The notes beneath the pieces are model-generated. The model was not told the origin of the DNA and made no database searches. It was given only the letters and a program-made list of their open reading frames with translations. The translations under genes and the position numbers were made by a program. DNA of 64,000 bases from NCBI RefSeq assembly GCF_000716545.1, contig NZ_JNWZ01000037.1:1-64000 (forward strand), written 5' to 3'. Positions 35,892-44,186 of this stretch are shown here, piece after piece (the first letter of the stretch is position 1; each line of letters begins with the position of its first letter). This DNA is from Kitasatospora phosalacinea (GTDB lineage Bacteria; Actinomycetota; Actinomycetes; Streptomycetales; Streptomycetaceae).

Positions 35892-35963
35892 CATAAGCTG
35901 TCGCCCCCACCCGACCGGCGGCTGCGTGGGGAACAGACGGTTCATTCGGCCACAGGGGAGGAC

Positions 35964-38936
35964 ATGGAGCATCAGGACACGCGCTCCGCCGGGGCGTTGC
36001 GTTTCCAAGTGCTCGGCCCTGTCCAGGCGTGGCGCGGCGACGTGCCGCTGGCGCTCGGTTCACCGCAGCAACAGGCCGTCCTGGTGGCCCTGTTGCTCAG
36101 CGAGGGCCGTCCGGTGACCACCGACGACCTGGTGGACGGCATCTGGGGGGACCGCACCCCGCCGCAGGCGGTGGCCGCGCTGCGCACCTACGTCTCCCGG
36201 CTGCGCTCGGTACTGGAGCCCGACCGCCCCGCCCGCAAGCCCTCCGAGGTCCTGGTCTCGATGACCGACGGCTACGCGCTGCGGATCCCGGCCGAGGCCC
36301 TGGACCTGACCGTCTTCGAGCAGCACGTCACGGACGCCTCCACCGCCCGGGCCGACGGCGGTCTGCGCCCCGCCCACGACACCCTGGTCGCCGCGCTCGA
36401 CCTGTGGCGCGGCCGTCCGCTGGCCGGCGTGCCGGGTCCGTACGCCGAGGTCCAGCGCGGCCGGCTCTCCGAGCGGCAGTTGGCCGTGGCCGAGGAGCGC
36501 TGCGCGCTGGCCCTGGAGATCGGCCTGCACGCCGACGTGGTGGCCGAGTTGAACTCGCTGTCCGCCGCGCACCCGCTGCGCGAGCGGTTGCGCGAACTGC
36601 TGATGCTGGCGCTGTACCGCAGCGGGCGGCAGGCCGAGTCGCTGGGCGTGTACGCGGACACCCGCAAGCTGCTGATCGACGAGCTGGGCGTGGAACCGGG
36701 CGGCGGGCTGTCCACGATGCACGCCCGGATCCTGGCCGGCGACCCGGAGCTGCTGGCGCACTCGACCGCCCCTGCGAAGGCCGCCGAGGAACCGGTCGCC
36801 TTCGTCCCGCCCGCCCAACTTCCGGCTGACGTCTCGGACTTCAGCGGCCGCAGCAAGCTGGTGGGTGAACTGCGGGACGTCCTGAGGGCGGGTTCCGGCC
36901 AAGCCGTCGTGGTGACCTCGCTGGCCGGCATCGGCGGCGTCGGCAAGACCACCCTCGCGGTGCACGTCGCGCACTCGCTGCGGCCGGACTTCCCGGACGG
37001 GCAGCTGTACGTGGACCTGCGCGGCGCGGGCGCCTCCCCCGCCGACCCGGCCGTGGTGCTCGGCGACTTCCTGCACGCGCTCGGCGCGCCCGACGCCCCC
37101 GACTCGCTGGAGCAGCGCGCCGCGCTGTACCGCTCGCTGCTGGCCGACAAGCGGATGCTGATCCTGCTCGACAACGCCCGCGACGCCGGGCAGTTGCGGC
37201 CGCTGATCCCCGGCGTCTCCGGCAACGCCGTGATGGTGACCAGCCGCTCCCGGCTGGCCGAACTGCCCGGTGCGCACCTGGTGGACATCGAGGAGCTGAC
37301 CCCGGACGAGGCGCTGGCGCTGTTCTCGGCGATCGTCGGCGCCGAACGGGTCGGCGCCGAACCCGAGGCCGCGCTCCAGGTGGTGACCTCCTGCGGGTTC
37401 CTGCCGCTGGCGGTCCGGATCGCCGCCGCCCGGCTGGCCAGCCGCCCGCGCTGGAGCGTCTCCGACCTGGCCCGCCGGTTAGCGGACCAGCGCAACCGGC
37501 TCCAGGAGCTCCAGCTCGGCAACCTCGCCGTGGAGACCACCCTGGGGCTCGGTTACGCCCAGCTCCGGCCGGAGGAGGCCCGCGCCTTCCGGCTGCTCGC
37601 CCTGGTCGACTCCCCCGACCTGCCGCTGGCCGCCGTCACCGCACTGCTCGGCACCTCCGAGCCGGAGGCCGAGGACCTGGCGGAGGCGCTGGTCGAGGCC
37701 AACATGCTGGAGTGCTTCACCCCCGGCCGGTACCGCTACCACGACTTGCTGCGCCTGTACGCGCAGCGGCAGAACGCCAAGCTGGGGGACGTCGGGCAAC
37801 AGCAGGAGGCGCTGCTACGGCTGCTGGACCTGCTGCACGCCACCGTGCGCAACGCCGAAAGGGTCATCGAGCCGGACGATGCCTACGTGGAGTCGCTGCA
37901 CACGGCCCGTTCGCCCGGGCGGGCGTTCCCCGATGCGGGTTCCGCCCGGGACTGGCTCCGCTCCGAGGTCGCCTTGCTGCTCAGCGGCGCGGAGGCCGCC
38001 GCCGACGCTCCACCGGAACTGCTGCATCCAGCCGTGGACATCCTGCAGGTCATGACCAATGTGGTCGAGGACCCGTCGCTGGCCACCCGCATCCGCAGTG
38101 TGCTGCACTCCGCCGCAGCCAGCCCGGGGGCCAAGGACGACGCGGAGACCCTGGCGCACGTGCATCACGCGCTCGGCCACATCCACCAGGTGGCGTCCGA
38201 ACTCGCCGAGGCCGAGGCCGCTTTCACCCGGAGCCTGGCGCTCCAGCCGGCCGACCGGCCCACCGCGGTGCGGTCGGCCACGGCCAACGGCCTGGGCATC
38301 ACCCTGTTCCGGGCCGGCCGCCCCGCCGAGGCGCTGCTCGCCTACCAGCAGGCGCAGGAGGCGGTCCGTCGGCTGGCCTCCCCGATCAGCGAAGCCCGCG
38401 TGCTCGGCAACATGGCCCGCGCCTACGTCGGCCTGGACCGCCACGCCGAGGCCGTGGACGCCGCCCGCGCCGCGGTGGCGGCGGCCCGGGCCTCCGGCAA
38501 CGTGCCGTGCCTGGCGGACACGCTCTACCAGTTGGGCGTGGTGCTGCGCTCGACCGGTTCGCCCGGCGAGGCGGCGGTGCACCTGCGGGAGGCGCACCAG
38601 CTCTACCGGCAGCAGCAGCACCCGATCTGGGAGGGCTACTCGCTGGCCCGGCTGGCGGCCTGCCTGCTCGCGGACGGTCAGTTCGCGGCGGCGGCCGAGG
38701 CGGCCGAGGAGTCGTTGTCGATCGCCCAGGAGATCGAGGCCGCGTACTGCCAGGGCATGGCGAACGCGGCGCTGGGCGAGGCGCTCCTGGAGTTGGGGCA
38801 GCCCTCGCGCGGGCTGGCGTGTCTCCAGGAGGCGCTCACGGTGTTCACGCGGCTCGGTGTGCCCGAGGCCCAGCCCGTGCAGGACCTCATCGCCACTCGG
38901 CACACCGAGCCTCCCCTTCCCCCCGTCGCGCCGTAG
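35964..38936 (+). CDS. AfsR/SARP-family transcriptional regulator with NB-ARC and TPR domains
   Basis: A 990-residue regulator of the AfsR type. The N-terminus is an OmpR-like winged helix (about 10-100; LVDGIWGDRTPPQAVAALRT), followed by the bacterial transcriptional activation domain (about 105-255), an NB-ARC ATPase (about 290-560; P-loop GIGGVGKTTL near residue 321), and a long C-terminal TPR array from about 700 (HHALGHIHQVASELAEAEAA, DRHAEAVDAARAAVAAARAS). Such proteins activate secondary-metabolite or development genes. The ATG at 35964 follows GGGGAGG. Its natural target is unknown; the divergent peptide gene is the obvious candidate. Confidence 0.92.
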   Translation: MEHQDTRSAGALRFQVLGPVQAWRGDVPLALGSPQQQAVLVALLLSEGRPVTTDDLVDGIWGDRTPPQAVAALRTYVSRLRSVLEPDRPARKPSEVLVSMTDGYALRIPAEALDLTVFEQHVTDASTARADGGLRPAHDTLVAALDLWRGRPLAGVPGPYAEVQRGRLSERQLAVAEERCALALEIGLHADVVAELNSLSAAHPLRERLRELLMLALYRSGRQAESLGVYADTRKLLIDELGVEPGGGLSTMHARILAGDPELLAHSTAPAKAAEEPVAFVPPAQLPADVSDFSGRSKLVGELRDVLRAGSGQAVVVTSLAGIGGVGKTTLAVHVAHSLRPDFPDGQLYVDLRGAGASPADPAVVLGDFLHALGAPDAPDSLEQRAALYRSLLADKRMLILLDNARDAGQLRPLIPGVSGNAVMVTSRSRLAELPGAHLVDIEELTPDEALALFSAIVGAERVGAEPEAALQVVTSCGFLPLAVRIAAARLASRPRWSVSDLARRLADQRNRLQELQLGNLAVETTLGLGYAQLRPEEARAFRLLALVDSPDLPLAAVTALLGTSEPEAEDLAEALVEANMLECFTPGRYRYHDLLRLYAQRQNAKLGDVGQQQEALLRLLDLLHATVRNAERVIEPDDAYVESLHTARSPGRAFPDAGSARDWLRSEVALLLSGAEAAADAPPELLHPAVDILQVMTNVVEDPSLATRIRSVLHSAAASPGAKDDAETLAHVHHALGHIHQVASELAEAEAAFTRSLALQPADRPTAVRSATANGLGITLFRAGRPAEALLAYQQAQEAVRRLASPISEARVLGNMARAYVGLDRHAEAVDAARAAVAAARASGNVPCLADTLYQLGVVLRSTGSPGEAAVHLREAHQLYRQQQHPIWEGYSLARLAACLLADGQFAAAAEAAEESLSIAQEIEAAYCQGMANAALGEALLELGQPSRGLACLQEALTVFTRLGVPEAQPVQDLIATRHTEPPLPPVAP

Positions 38937-39373
38937 GCTCCCGTTCCCCCTGCGGTACCCCCCTGGTCCCCCCTGGCGGAAGCCTTCCCCCCGGGAGCGT
39001 CGGCGTCCCCGCAGCCCCCCGGCTGCGGGAACGCCTTGACGCTTCCCCGGCGCTGAGAAGACTCTGACACCCGGCGATTGACGTTCGATAAACGCCTGCG
39101 GCAAGGCCGTTGACCGGGTACGCGGCGCGGGTCGGCGCAGCTCACGCCCCTGGCGCGGTCGCGCCATGCGGCGTGCGGGCCGTTGGCGCGCTACCTGGCG
39201 GACGCCGGTGTGCTTCCCCTGGCGGGCGATAAGCGCCCAACGGCGCACGAGTTGTCCGGAAACGGACTCCACGGTGCGGTGATCGCGTTTATTCTCGAAG
39301 GCCAGGGTCGGGAGTGGAGCGCGGACCACGACGGGCAGGGCAGGACGCACGCGGGAGAGGTGCCCAGATCATC
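38937..39373. other. Non-coding gap of 437 bases
   Basis: No convincing gene is seen on either strand; the few open frames have weak codon bias or lack a ribosome-binding site. It starts with a Pro-codon-like C-rich stretch. Between about 39070 and 39300 it becomes more A/T-rich, with TTGACG near 39077, a small GTCCG-GAAA-CGGAC hairpin near 39254, and CGTTTATTCTC near 39287. It probably carries the promoter of the downstream methyltransferase. Confidence 0.5.
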
Positions 39374-40111
39374 GTGACGGACGAACAGAGCGCTGCCGCC
39401 GCCGACGCCGACCGGGCGTCCGCGGCGGGCGCGCGCCGGGCCGAGCGGGCCCGCCAGGCCGCCGTGTTCGACGCGATCGGGGGCCGCTACCAGGAGGTGT
39501 TTCCGGCCAGGTCGGGGCAGCTCGCCTGCGGTGACTGGCTGCTGGCCGAACTCCCGTCCGGTGCCCGGGTGCTGGACGTGGGCTGCGGGGCCGGCGAGCC
39601 GACCGCCCGCCAACTGGCCGACGGCGGGCTGCGGGTGACGGGCGTCGACCTGTCGGAGGGCATGCTGGCGCAGGCCCGGGCGGCCGTCCCGGCGGCCTCC
39701 TTCCACCGGCTGGACGTCCTCGACCTGGGCCTGGAGAGCGCCGGGTCCCGTTGGGGCGTACCGGAGTTGGGCCCGAAGGGGAGCGGATCACTGGACGCCG
39801 CGGCGGCGTTCTTCTCGCTGCTGATGCTGCCCCGCGCGGAGATCGCCGAGACGCTCGGCCGGATCCGCGGGCTGCTGCGCCCGGACGGCCTGTTCGCGCT
39901 GGGCATGGTCGAGGCGGACCTGGACGACGCGCCGCTGCCGTTCCTGGAGCAGGAGATCCGGGTCAGCGGGTACCTGCGCGAGGAGCTGGCGGCCCTGCTG
40001 GAGGACGCGGGCTTCGCGGTGGAGGCGGTGGACAGCCGGTCGTACGCGCCCGCCGGGTCCACCCAGCCGCCGGAGACCCAGCTGTACCTGCGCTGTCGGC
40101 GCACCGGCTGA
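39374..40111 (+). CDS. Class I SAM-dependent methyltransferase
   Basis: A 245-residue methyltransferase. Motif I is VLDVGCGAGEPTARQLADG, with VDLSEGMLAQAR and a long insertion (LESAGSRWGVPELGPKGSG) before the core resumes at LDAAAAFFSLLMLP. The C-terminal part (REELAALLEDAGFAVEAVDS) is family-typical. The GTG at 39374 is used; the ribosome-binding purines lie rather far upstream, so the start is not certain. The substrate is unknown. It lies between the AfsR-like regulator and a phosphatase gene on the same strand. Confidence 0.8.
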   Translation: MTDEQSAAAADADRASAAGARRAERARQAAVFDAIGGRYQEVFPARSGQLACGDWLLAELPSGARVLDVGCGAGEPTARQLADGGLRVTGVDLSEGMLAQARAAVPAASFHRLDVLDLGLESAGSRWGVPELGPKGSGSLDAAAAFFSLLMLPRAEIAETLGRIRGLLRPDGLFALGMVEADLDDAPLPFLEQEIRVSGYLREELAALLEDAGFAVEAVDSRSYAPAGSTQPPETQLYLRCRRTG

Positions 40112-40163
40112 CGCGGCGTCAGTCTCCGTTCCCGAGACCACATCCGCACAGATCGGGCAGCCC

Positions 40164-41918
40164 GTGCGCGACCACCTGGAGCCCCTGGCGGGGCAGCCGC
40201 CCGCCGTACCCGTCCAACGGCACCCGCCGCCCGGCGGGGGCCCCGGCGGCGGACCGGCCGCCGGCGCGCCCGGGCGGCTGGCGGAGCGGCTGGCCGCGCT
40301 GGACCGGGCGGCCCGCCGGATCAACAGCTCGCTGGACCTGACCGCCACCCTGCGCAACCTGGGCCGGGTGCTCGTCCCGGCGGTGGCGGACGCCCTGGTG
40401 GTGCTGGTCCGCGACCCGCTGCCGGACGTCGAGCGCGACCAGGGCCCGCCCCGGGAGCTGCGGGTGCGGCACACCTGCGGCACCAGGCTGGGCCGCCGCT
40501 CGGGGGTGCGCCCGGTGCTGCCCGGCAGCGGCCTGGAACGCGCGCTGGCCCGCCGCGACCCGAGCGGACCGACGGTGCTGGACGCCGGGCGCGGCGGCCT
40601 GGCCGCCGAACTGCTGGGCGCCCGGGCGCTGGGCCGGCTGCCGGCCGGGACGGCGCTGCTGGCGCTGCCGCTGCACGGGCGGCGGGCCGCGCTCGGCATG
40701 CTGCTGCTGGTGCGCCGACCGGCCGCGGACGGCACCCCGGCGGACTTCGACCCGGCCGACACGGCGACCGCCGCGCACCTGGCCACCCACGGCGGCCTGG
40801 CGGTGGACACCGCGCTGCGCTACACCCGCGAGTGGGAGATCGCCGACGAGCTCCAGCGTTCGATGCTGCCCGCGCACCTGCCGCAGCCGCACGGCGTCCG
40901 GCTGGCGCACCGCTACCTGCCGGGCGAGCGCGGCGCGCAGGTCGGCGGCGACTGGTACGACTCGATCCCGCTGCCCGGCAACCGGGTCGCGCTGATCACC
41001 GGCGACGTGATGGGCCACTCGCTGACCTCGGCCGCCGTGATGGGCCAGCTGCGCACCTCCGCGCAGACCCTGGCGGGCCTCGACCTGCCGCCGCACGAGG
41101 TGCTGTACCACCTCGACGAGCAGGCCCAACGCCTGGGCCGCGAGCACCACTTGGCGACCTGCGTGTACGCGGTGTACGACCCGATCGCGGGCCGGGTGCG
41201 GATCGCCAACGCCGGGCACGTGCCGCCGGTGCTGATCGGCCCGGACGGCGGCAGCGAGCTGCTGGAGCTGCCCCCGGGCGCGCCGATCGGCGTCGGCGGG
41301 GTGGACTTCTCCTCGGTGGAGCTGCCCGCGCCGCCCGGCTCGGCGCTGCTGCTGTTCACCGACGGCCTGGTGGAGACCCGCCGCCGCCCGCTGGGCACCG
41401 GTCTGGAGCTGCTGCGGGCCCGGTTGGCGGGCGGCAACCGGCTCACCCCGGACCAGCTGTGCCAGGAGGCGCTGCGGATCCTGCCGCCGGGCGACCGGGC
41501 CGACGACATCGCGCTGCTGGCGGCCGCGTTCGACGGCATCCCGGCCGAGGACGTCGCACACTGGCACCTGCAGCCGCGGCACGAGACACCGGGCCGGGCG
41601 CGCCGGCTGGCGGGGCACGCGCTGCGCCGCTGGGGTCTGGAACACCTGGCGGAGAGCTGCGAGTTGATGGTCAGCGAGCTGGTCACCAACGCGATCCAGC
41701 ACGCCACCCGGCCGGTGACGCTGCGCCTGGTGCGCACCTCGCTGCTGCGCTGCGAGGTCGGCGACGACTCCCCGGCGCTGCCCCGCACCCGCCGGGCCGG
41801 CCCGGAGGAGGAGCGCGGGCGCGGCCTGCAGATAGTCGCCAGGTGCGCGGACCGCTGGGGGGCGACCCGGCTGGGTGCGGGCAAGGTGGTCTGGTTCGAG
41901 CAGCGGATCGAGCACTGA
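40164..41918 (+). CDS. GAF-PP2C phosphatase with C-terminal HATPase (RsbU/RsbW fusion)
   Basis: A 584-residue paralogue of the two larger phosphatases at 6.9-12.3 kb, lacking PAS domains. A GAF-like sensor (about 40-230) is followed by the SpoIIE/PP2C phosphatase (about 250-465; GGDWYDSIPL, ITGDVMGHS, ADDIALLAA) and an RsbW-like ATPase (about 470-580; LMVSELVTNAIQHA, RGRGLQIVARC). In the VMGHS motif the usual Gly after His is Ser. It probably feeds into an anti-sigma partner switch. Convergent with the quinone reductase gene. Confidence 0.9.
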   Translation: MRDHLEPLAGQPPAVPVQRHPPPGGGPGGGPAAGAPGRLAERLAALDRAARRINSSLDLTATLRNLGRVLVPAVADALVVLVRDPLPDVERDQGPPRELRVRHTCGTRLGRRSGVRPVLPGSGLERALARRDPSGPTVLDAGRGGLAAELLGARALGRLPAGTALLALPLHGRRAALGMLLLVRRPAADGTPADFDPADTATAAHLATHGGLAVDTALRYTREWEIADELQRSMLPAHLPQPHGVRLAHRYLPGERGAQVGGDWYDSIPLPGNRVALITGDVMGHSLTSAAVMGQLRTSAQTLAGLDLPPHEVLYHLDEQAQRLGREHHLATCVYAVYDPIAGRVRIANAGHVPPVLIGPDGGSELLELPPGAPIGVGGVDFSSVELPAPPGSALLLFTDGLVETRRRPLGTGLELLRARLAGGNRLTPDQLCQEALRILPPGDRADDIALLAAAFDGIPAEDVAHWHLQPRHETPGRARRLAGHALRRWGLEHLAESCELMVSELVTNAIQHATRPVTLRLVRTSLLRCEVGDDSPALPRTRRAGPEEERGRGLQIVARCADRWGATRLGAGKVVWFEQRIEH

Positions 41919-41943
41919 TCCGGCAGGACCGACCGGACGGGAC

Positions 41944-42960
41944 CTAGCGCCAGGGGTCGAGGGCGTGCTTGCCGCTGGTCAGGCCGGCTTCGAGGCTCTC
42001 CAGTACGGCCGGGCCGTCGGCCAGCGGGTGGACCAGCGGGCTGCCGGGCGGGTAGACGCCGGCGGCGACGAGTGCCTCGATCTCGGCGATCAGCGACCGG
42101 TAGAGGGACGGGACTTCGGCCGCCAGCGCGCCGATGTGCAGGCCCTTGACCTGGACCCGGTGGGTGAAGACCAGGTCGTGCGTGGTCAGGGCGGCGTCGC
42201 CGGAGGCGGCGCCGAACACCACGACGCGTCCGGTGAAGGGCTTGGTGACCGCCAGGCTCGCCCCGAAGGTGGCCCGTCCCACCGACTCCAGGACCAGGTC
42301 GACCCCGCCGGTCAGCCGGGTGATCTCCTCGGCCAGGTCGGGGCGCCGGCCGTCCAGGACCTCGTCGGCGCCGAGCGCCTTGACGGTGTCGTGCTTCGCC
42401 GGCGAAGCGGTGGCGACCACGCGCGCGCCGTAGTGGCGGGCGAGGCGGACGGCGGCCTGCCCCACGCCGCCGGCCGCGGCGTGGACGAGCACGGTCTCGC
42501 CGGCCTCGACCCCTCCCAGCGGTTTCAGCGCCGCCAGGGCGGTCGCCCAGTTCAGCACCATGCCGAGCGCCTCGGCGTCGCTCCAGCCGGCCGGCACCGG
42601 GAGCACCCCGGCCGCCGGCATGGTCGTGTACTGCGCGAACGCGCCCGGGCCGGTGCCGATGACGCGGGTGCCGAGCGGGAGCGGATCGGCGACGTCCGGT
42701 CCGACGCCCACGATCTCACCGGCGGCTTCGAAGCCCGCCACGTAGGGGGCCCGGGGGCCGTCCGCGTACGTCCCGCGGGTCTGCATGACGTCCGCGAAGT
42801 TGACTCCGGCGGCGCCGACCCGGATCAGGTACTCGCCGGGCCCCGGCTCGGGGCGGGGGTGCCCGGTGGTGAGGACCATGTCCCGGGGGCCCTGGTGCGA
42901 CCGCTGGACCAGGGCCCGCGCCGTCCGCTCATCGGTGTTCCGCTGCTCGTTGGTCTCCAT
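41944..42960 (-). CDS. NADPH:quinone reductase-like zinc-free alcohol dehydrogenase
   Basis: A 338-residue MDR-superfamily oxidoreductase of the Qor type. The N-terminal GroES-like domain has GVNFADVMQTRGTY; the nucleotide-binding fold has VHAAAGGVGQAAVRLARHYG. Catalytic zinc ligands of classical alcohol dehydrogenases are absent. It reduces quinones or activated alkenes with NADPH. The ATG at 42960 lies inside the 3' end of the upstream MerR gene (32-base overlap), and a MerR-type dyad is positioned just ahead of it. Confidence 0.88.
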   Translation of the reverse strand: METNEQRNTDERTARALVQRSHQGPRDMVLTTGHPRPEPGPGEYLIRVGAAGVNFADVMQTRGTYADGPRAPYVAGFEAAGEIVGVGPDVADPLPLGTRVIGTGPGAFAQYTTMPAAGVLPVPAGWSDAEALGMVLNWATALAALKPLGGVEAGETVLVHAAAGGVGQAAVRLARHYGARVVATASPAKHDTVKALGADEVLDGRRPDLAEEITRLTGGVDLVLESVGRATFGASLAVTKPFTGRVVVFGAASGDAALTTHDLVFTHRVQVKGLHIGALAAEVPSLYRSLIAEIEALVAAGVYPPGSPLVHPLADGPAVLESLEAGLTSGKHALDPWR

Positions 42961-43372
42961 GTGCCGAACGTAGGACCCTGACACTTGCGTCAAGGGCAAG
43001 CGGCGGACGGGGGCCGGTGCGGGACGCCGCCCCGAGGTAGGCGTCGAGCGCCGCCCGCTGCTCGCCGAGGACGGCGATGCGGGCGGCGAGCCGGTCCCGG
43101 TGGTCGCGCACCTCGCGCAGGAACTCCTCGTCCGCCGGGCCGGTTCCGGCGCCGGTCGCGTCGGCGGGCCCCGGCAGGGCCTCCCTGATCAGCCGCACGG
43201 GCAGCCCCGACTCCAGCAGCGAGCGGATGACGAGCACCCGGTCGATCGTGGACTGGCAGTAGTCGCGGAAGCCGTTGTCGAACCGGCCCGGGACGATCAG
43301 CCCCTCGTCCTCGTAGTGCCGCAGTGACCTCGCGCTGACGCCGCTGGCGCGCGCGGCTTCGCCGATCCTCAT
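42929..43372 (-). CDS. MerR-family transcriptional regulator
   Basis: A 147-residue regulator. The winged-helix HTH is MRIGEAARASGVSARSLRHY followed by EDEGLIVPGR, then the hinge VLVIRSLLESGLPVRLIREA and a coiled-coil dimerisation helix (DEEFLREVRDHRDRLAARIA). No Cys pair for metal or iron-sulfur binding is seen, so it is not a SoxR. Start ATG at 43372. It overlaps the quinone reductase gene and probably controls it. Confidence 0.88.
   Translation of the reverse strand: MRIGEAARASGVSARSLRHYEDEGLIVPGRFDNGFRDYCQSTIDRVLVIRSLLESGLPVRLIREALPGPADATGAGTGPADEEFLREVRDHRDRLAARIAVLGEQRAALDAYLGAASRTGPRPPLALDASVRVLRSAHGDQRAAEHR
42976..42996 (-). promoter_or_regulatory. MerR-type operator inside the 3' end of the merR gene
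   Basis: On the minus strand CCCTTGAC-GCAAGT-GTCAGGG forms a dyad (one arm has an extra base), 16 bases upstream of the quinone reductase start at 42960. TTGCCC just upstream and CTACGT or TACGTT downstream would give the 19-21 base spacer typical of MerR-activated promoters. Notably it lies within the coding region of the regulator itself. Confidence 0.5.
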
Positions 43373-43442
43373 GCCTCCGGCCAACACCGGGGGGCGCCGG
43401 AATCTTCCGGCGCCCGACCCGGCCCGCGCCCCTGACGGGTGG

Positions 43443-44186
43443 TCAGGAGGCTTCTCCGAGCAGCCGGTCGCCGTGCTCGGCGGCGGCGAGCAGGTCGAGC
43501 GCGTCGAGCACGTCGGGGCCGAGCACGGCCAGTGCCAGCGGGCGGCTGCGGCGCAGGGCGAGGACGGTGCGCAGCACGTCGGCGTGGTGGATCTCGCGCA
43601 GGGCGGCGGCGTACTCGGCGGCCTCGGCCGGGGTGGTGGCGGCCCGCCAGGTCAGCAGCAGCGCCTTGACCACGGCGAACATCATCCGCCGGCCGCGCAC
43701 CAGTTCGGGCCGCTCGTTGAGGCCGAACACCTCGATGGTGGCCTCGCCGCGGACGGTCAGCGGGTCGTAGGCACCGGAGTCCAGGTAGAGCCGCAGGTGG
43801 TCGGCCGGGTCCTCGCGGCAGGGGTCGACCAGCAGGCCGTCGCCGGTGGCGGGGTCGCGCGGGAAGCGGTCGCGCTTGCGGTTGCTGTTGCAGTGCGCGC
43901 AGGCCAGCAGGTGGTTCTGCCAGTCGAAGGTGCGCAGCGGGGCCTGGGCGATCGGTTCGAAGTGGTCGATGTCGGTGCCCAGGTTGTCGCCGCAGTACAT
44001 GCAGCGCTCCAGGCCGGGTGCCATCTGCCGCAGCATCAGCCGCAGTTGGGCCTTGGGCCGCAGCGCGCGGCGCCAGGCGGCGCGCCCGGTGGCGGTGCTG
44101 GGGCCTTCGACGCGTATCCGGTCGGTGGCGCGGGCGAGTTCGGCGGCCAGCCGGGGCTGCAGCGGCGGCCGTCGGAGCGGGATCAT
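43443..44186 (-). CDS. HNH endonuclease, PtuB-like (Septu)
   Basis: A 247-residue HNH nuclease. The zinc and active-site pattern is ERCMYCGDNLGTDIDHFEPI followed by WQNHLLACAHCNSNRK: two CxxC knuckles flanking DIDHF and an NH pair, as in the TIGR02646/PtuB nucleases of Septu and the Ec78 retron. The ATG at 44186 overlaps the ATPase stop in an ATGA junction. In Septu the ATPase senses infection and the HNH protein cuts nucleic acid. No reverse transcriptase gene is present nearby, so this is not a retron form. Confidence 0.8.
   Translation of the reverse strand: MIPLRRPPLQPRLAAELARATDRIRVEGPSTATGRAAWRRALRPKAQLRLMLRQMAPGLERCMYCGDNLGTDIDHFEPIAQAPLRTFDWQNHLLACAHCNSNRKRDRFPRDPATGDGLLVDPCREDPADHLRLYLDSGAYDPLTVRGEATIEVFGLNERPELVRGRRMMFAVVKALLLTWRAATTPAEAAEYAAALREIHHADVLRTVLALRRSRPLALAVLGPDVLDALDLLAAAEHGDRLLGEAS

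Noticed and set aside
39183..39377. A 64-residue open frame in the gap before the methyltransferase
   Set aside because: It starts at TTG without a ribosome-binding site, has weaker G/C at third positions than neighbours and runs into the downstream start.
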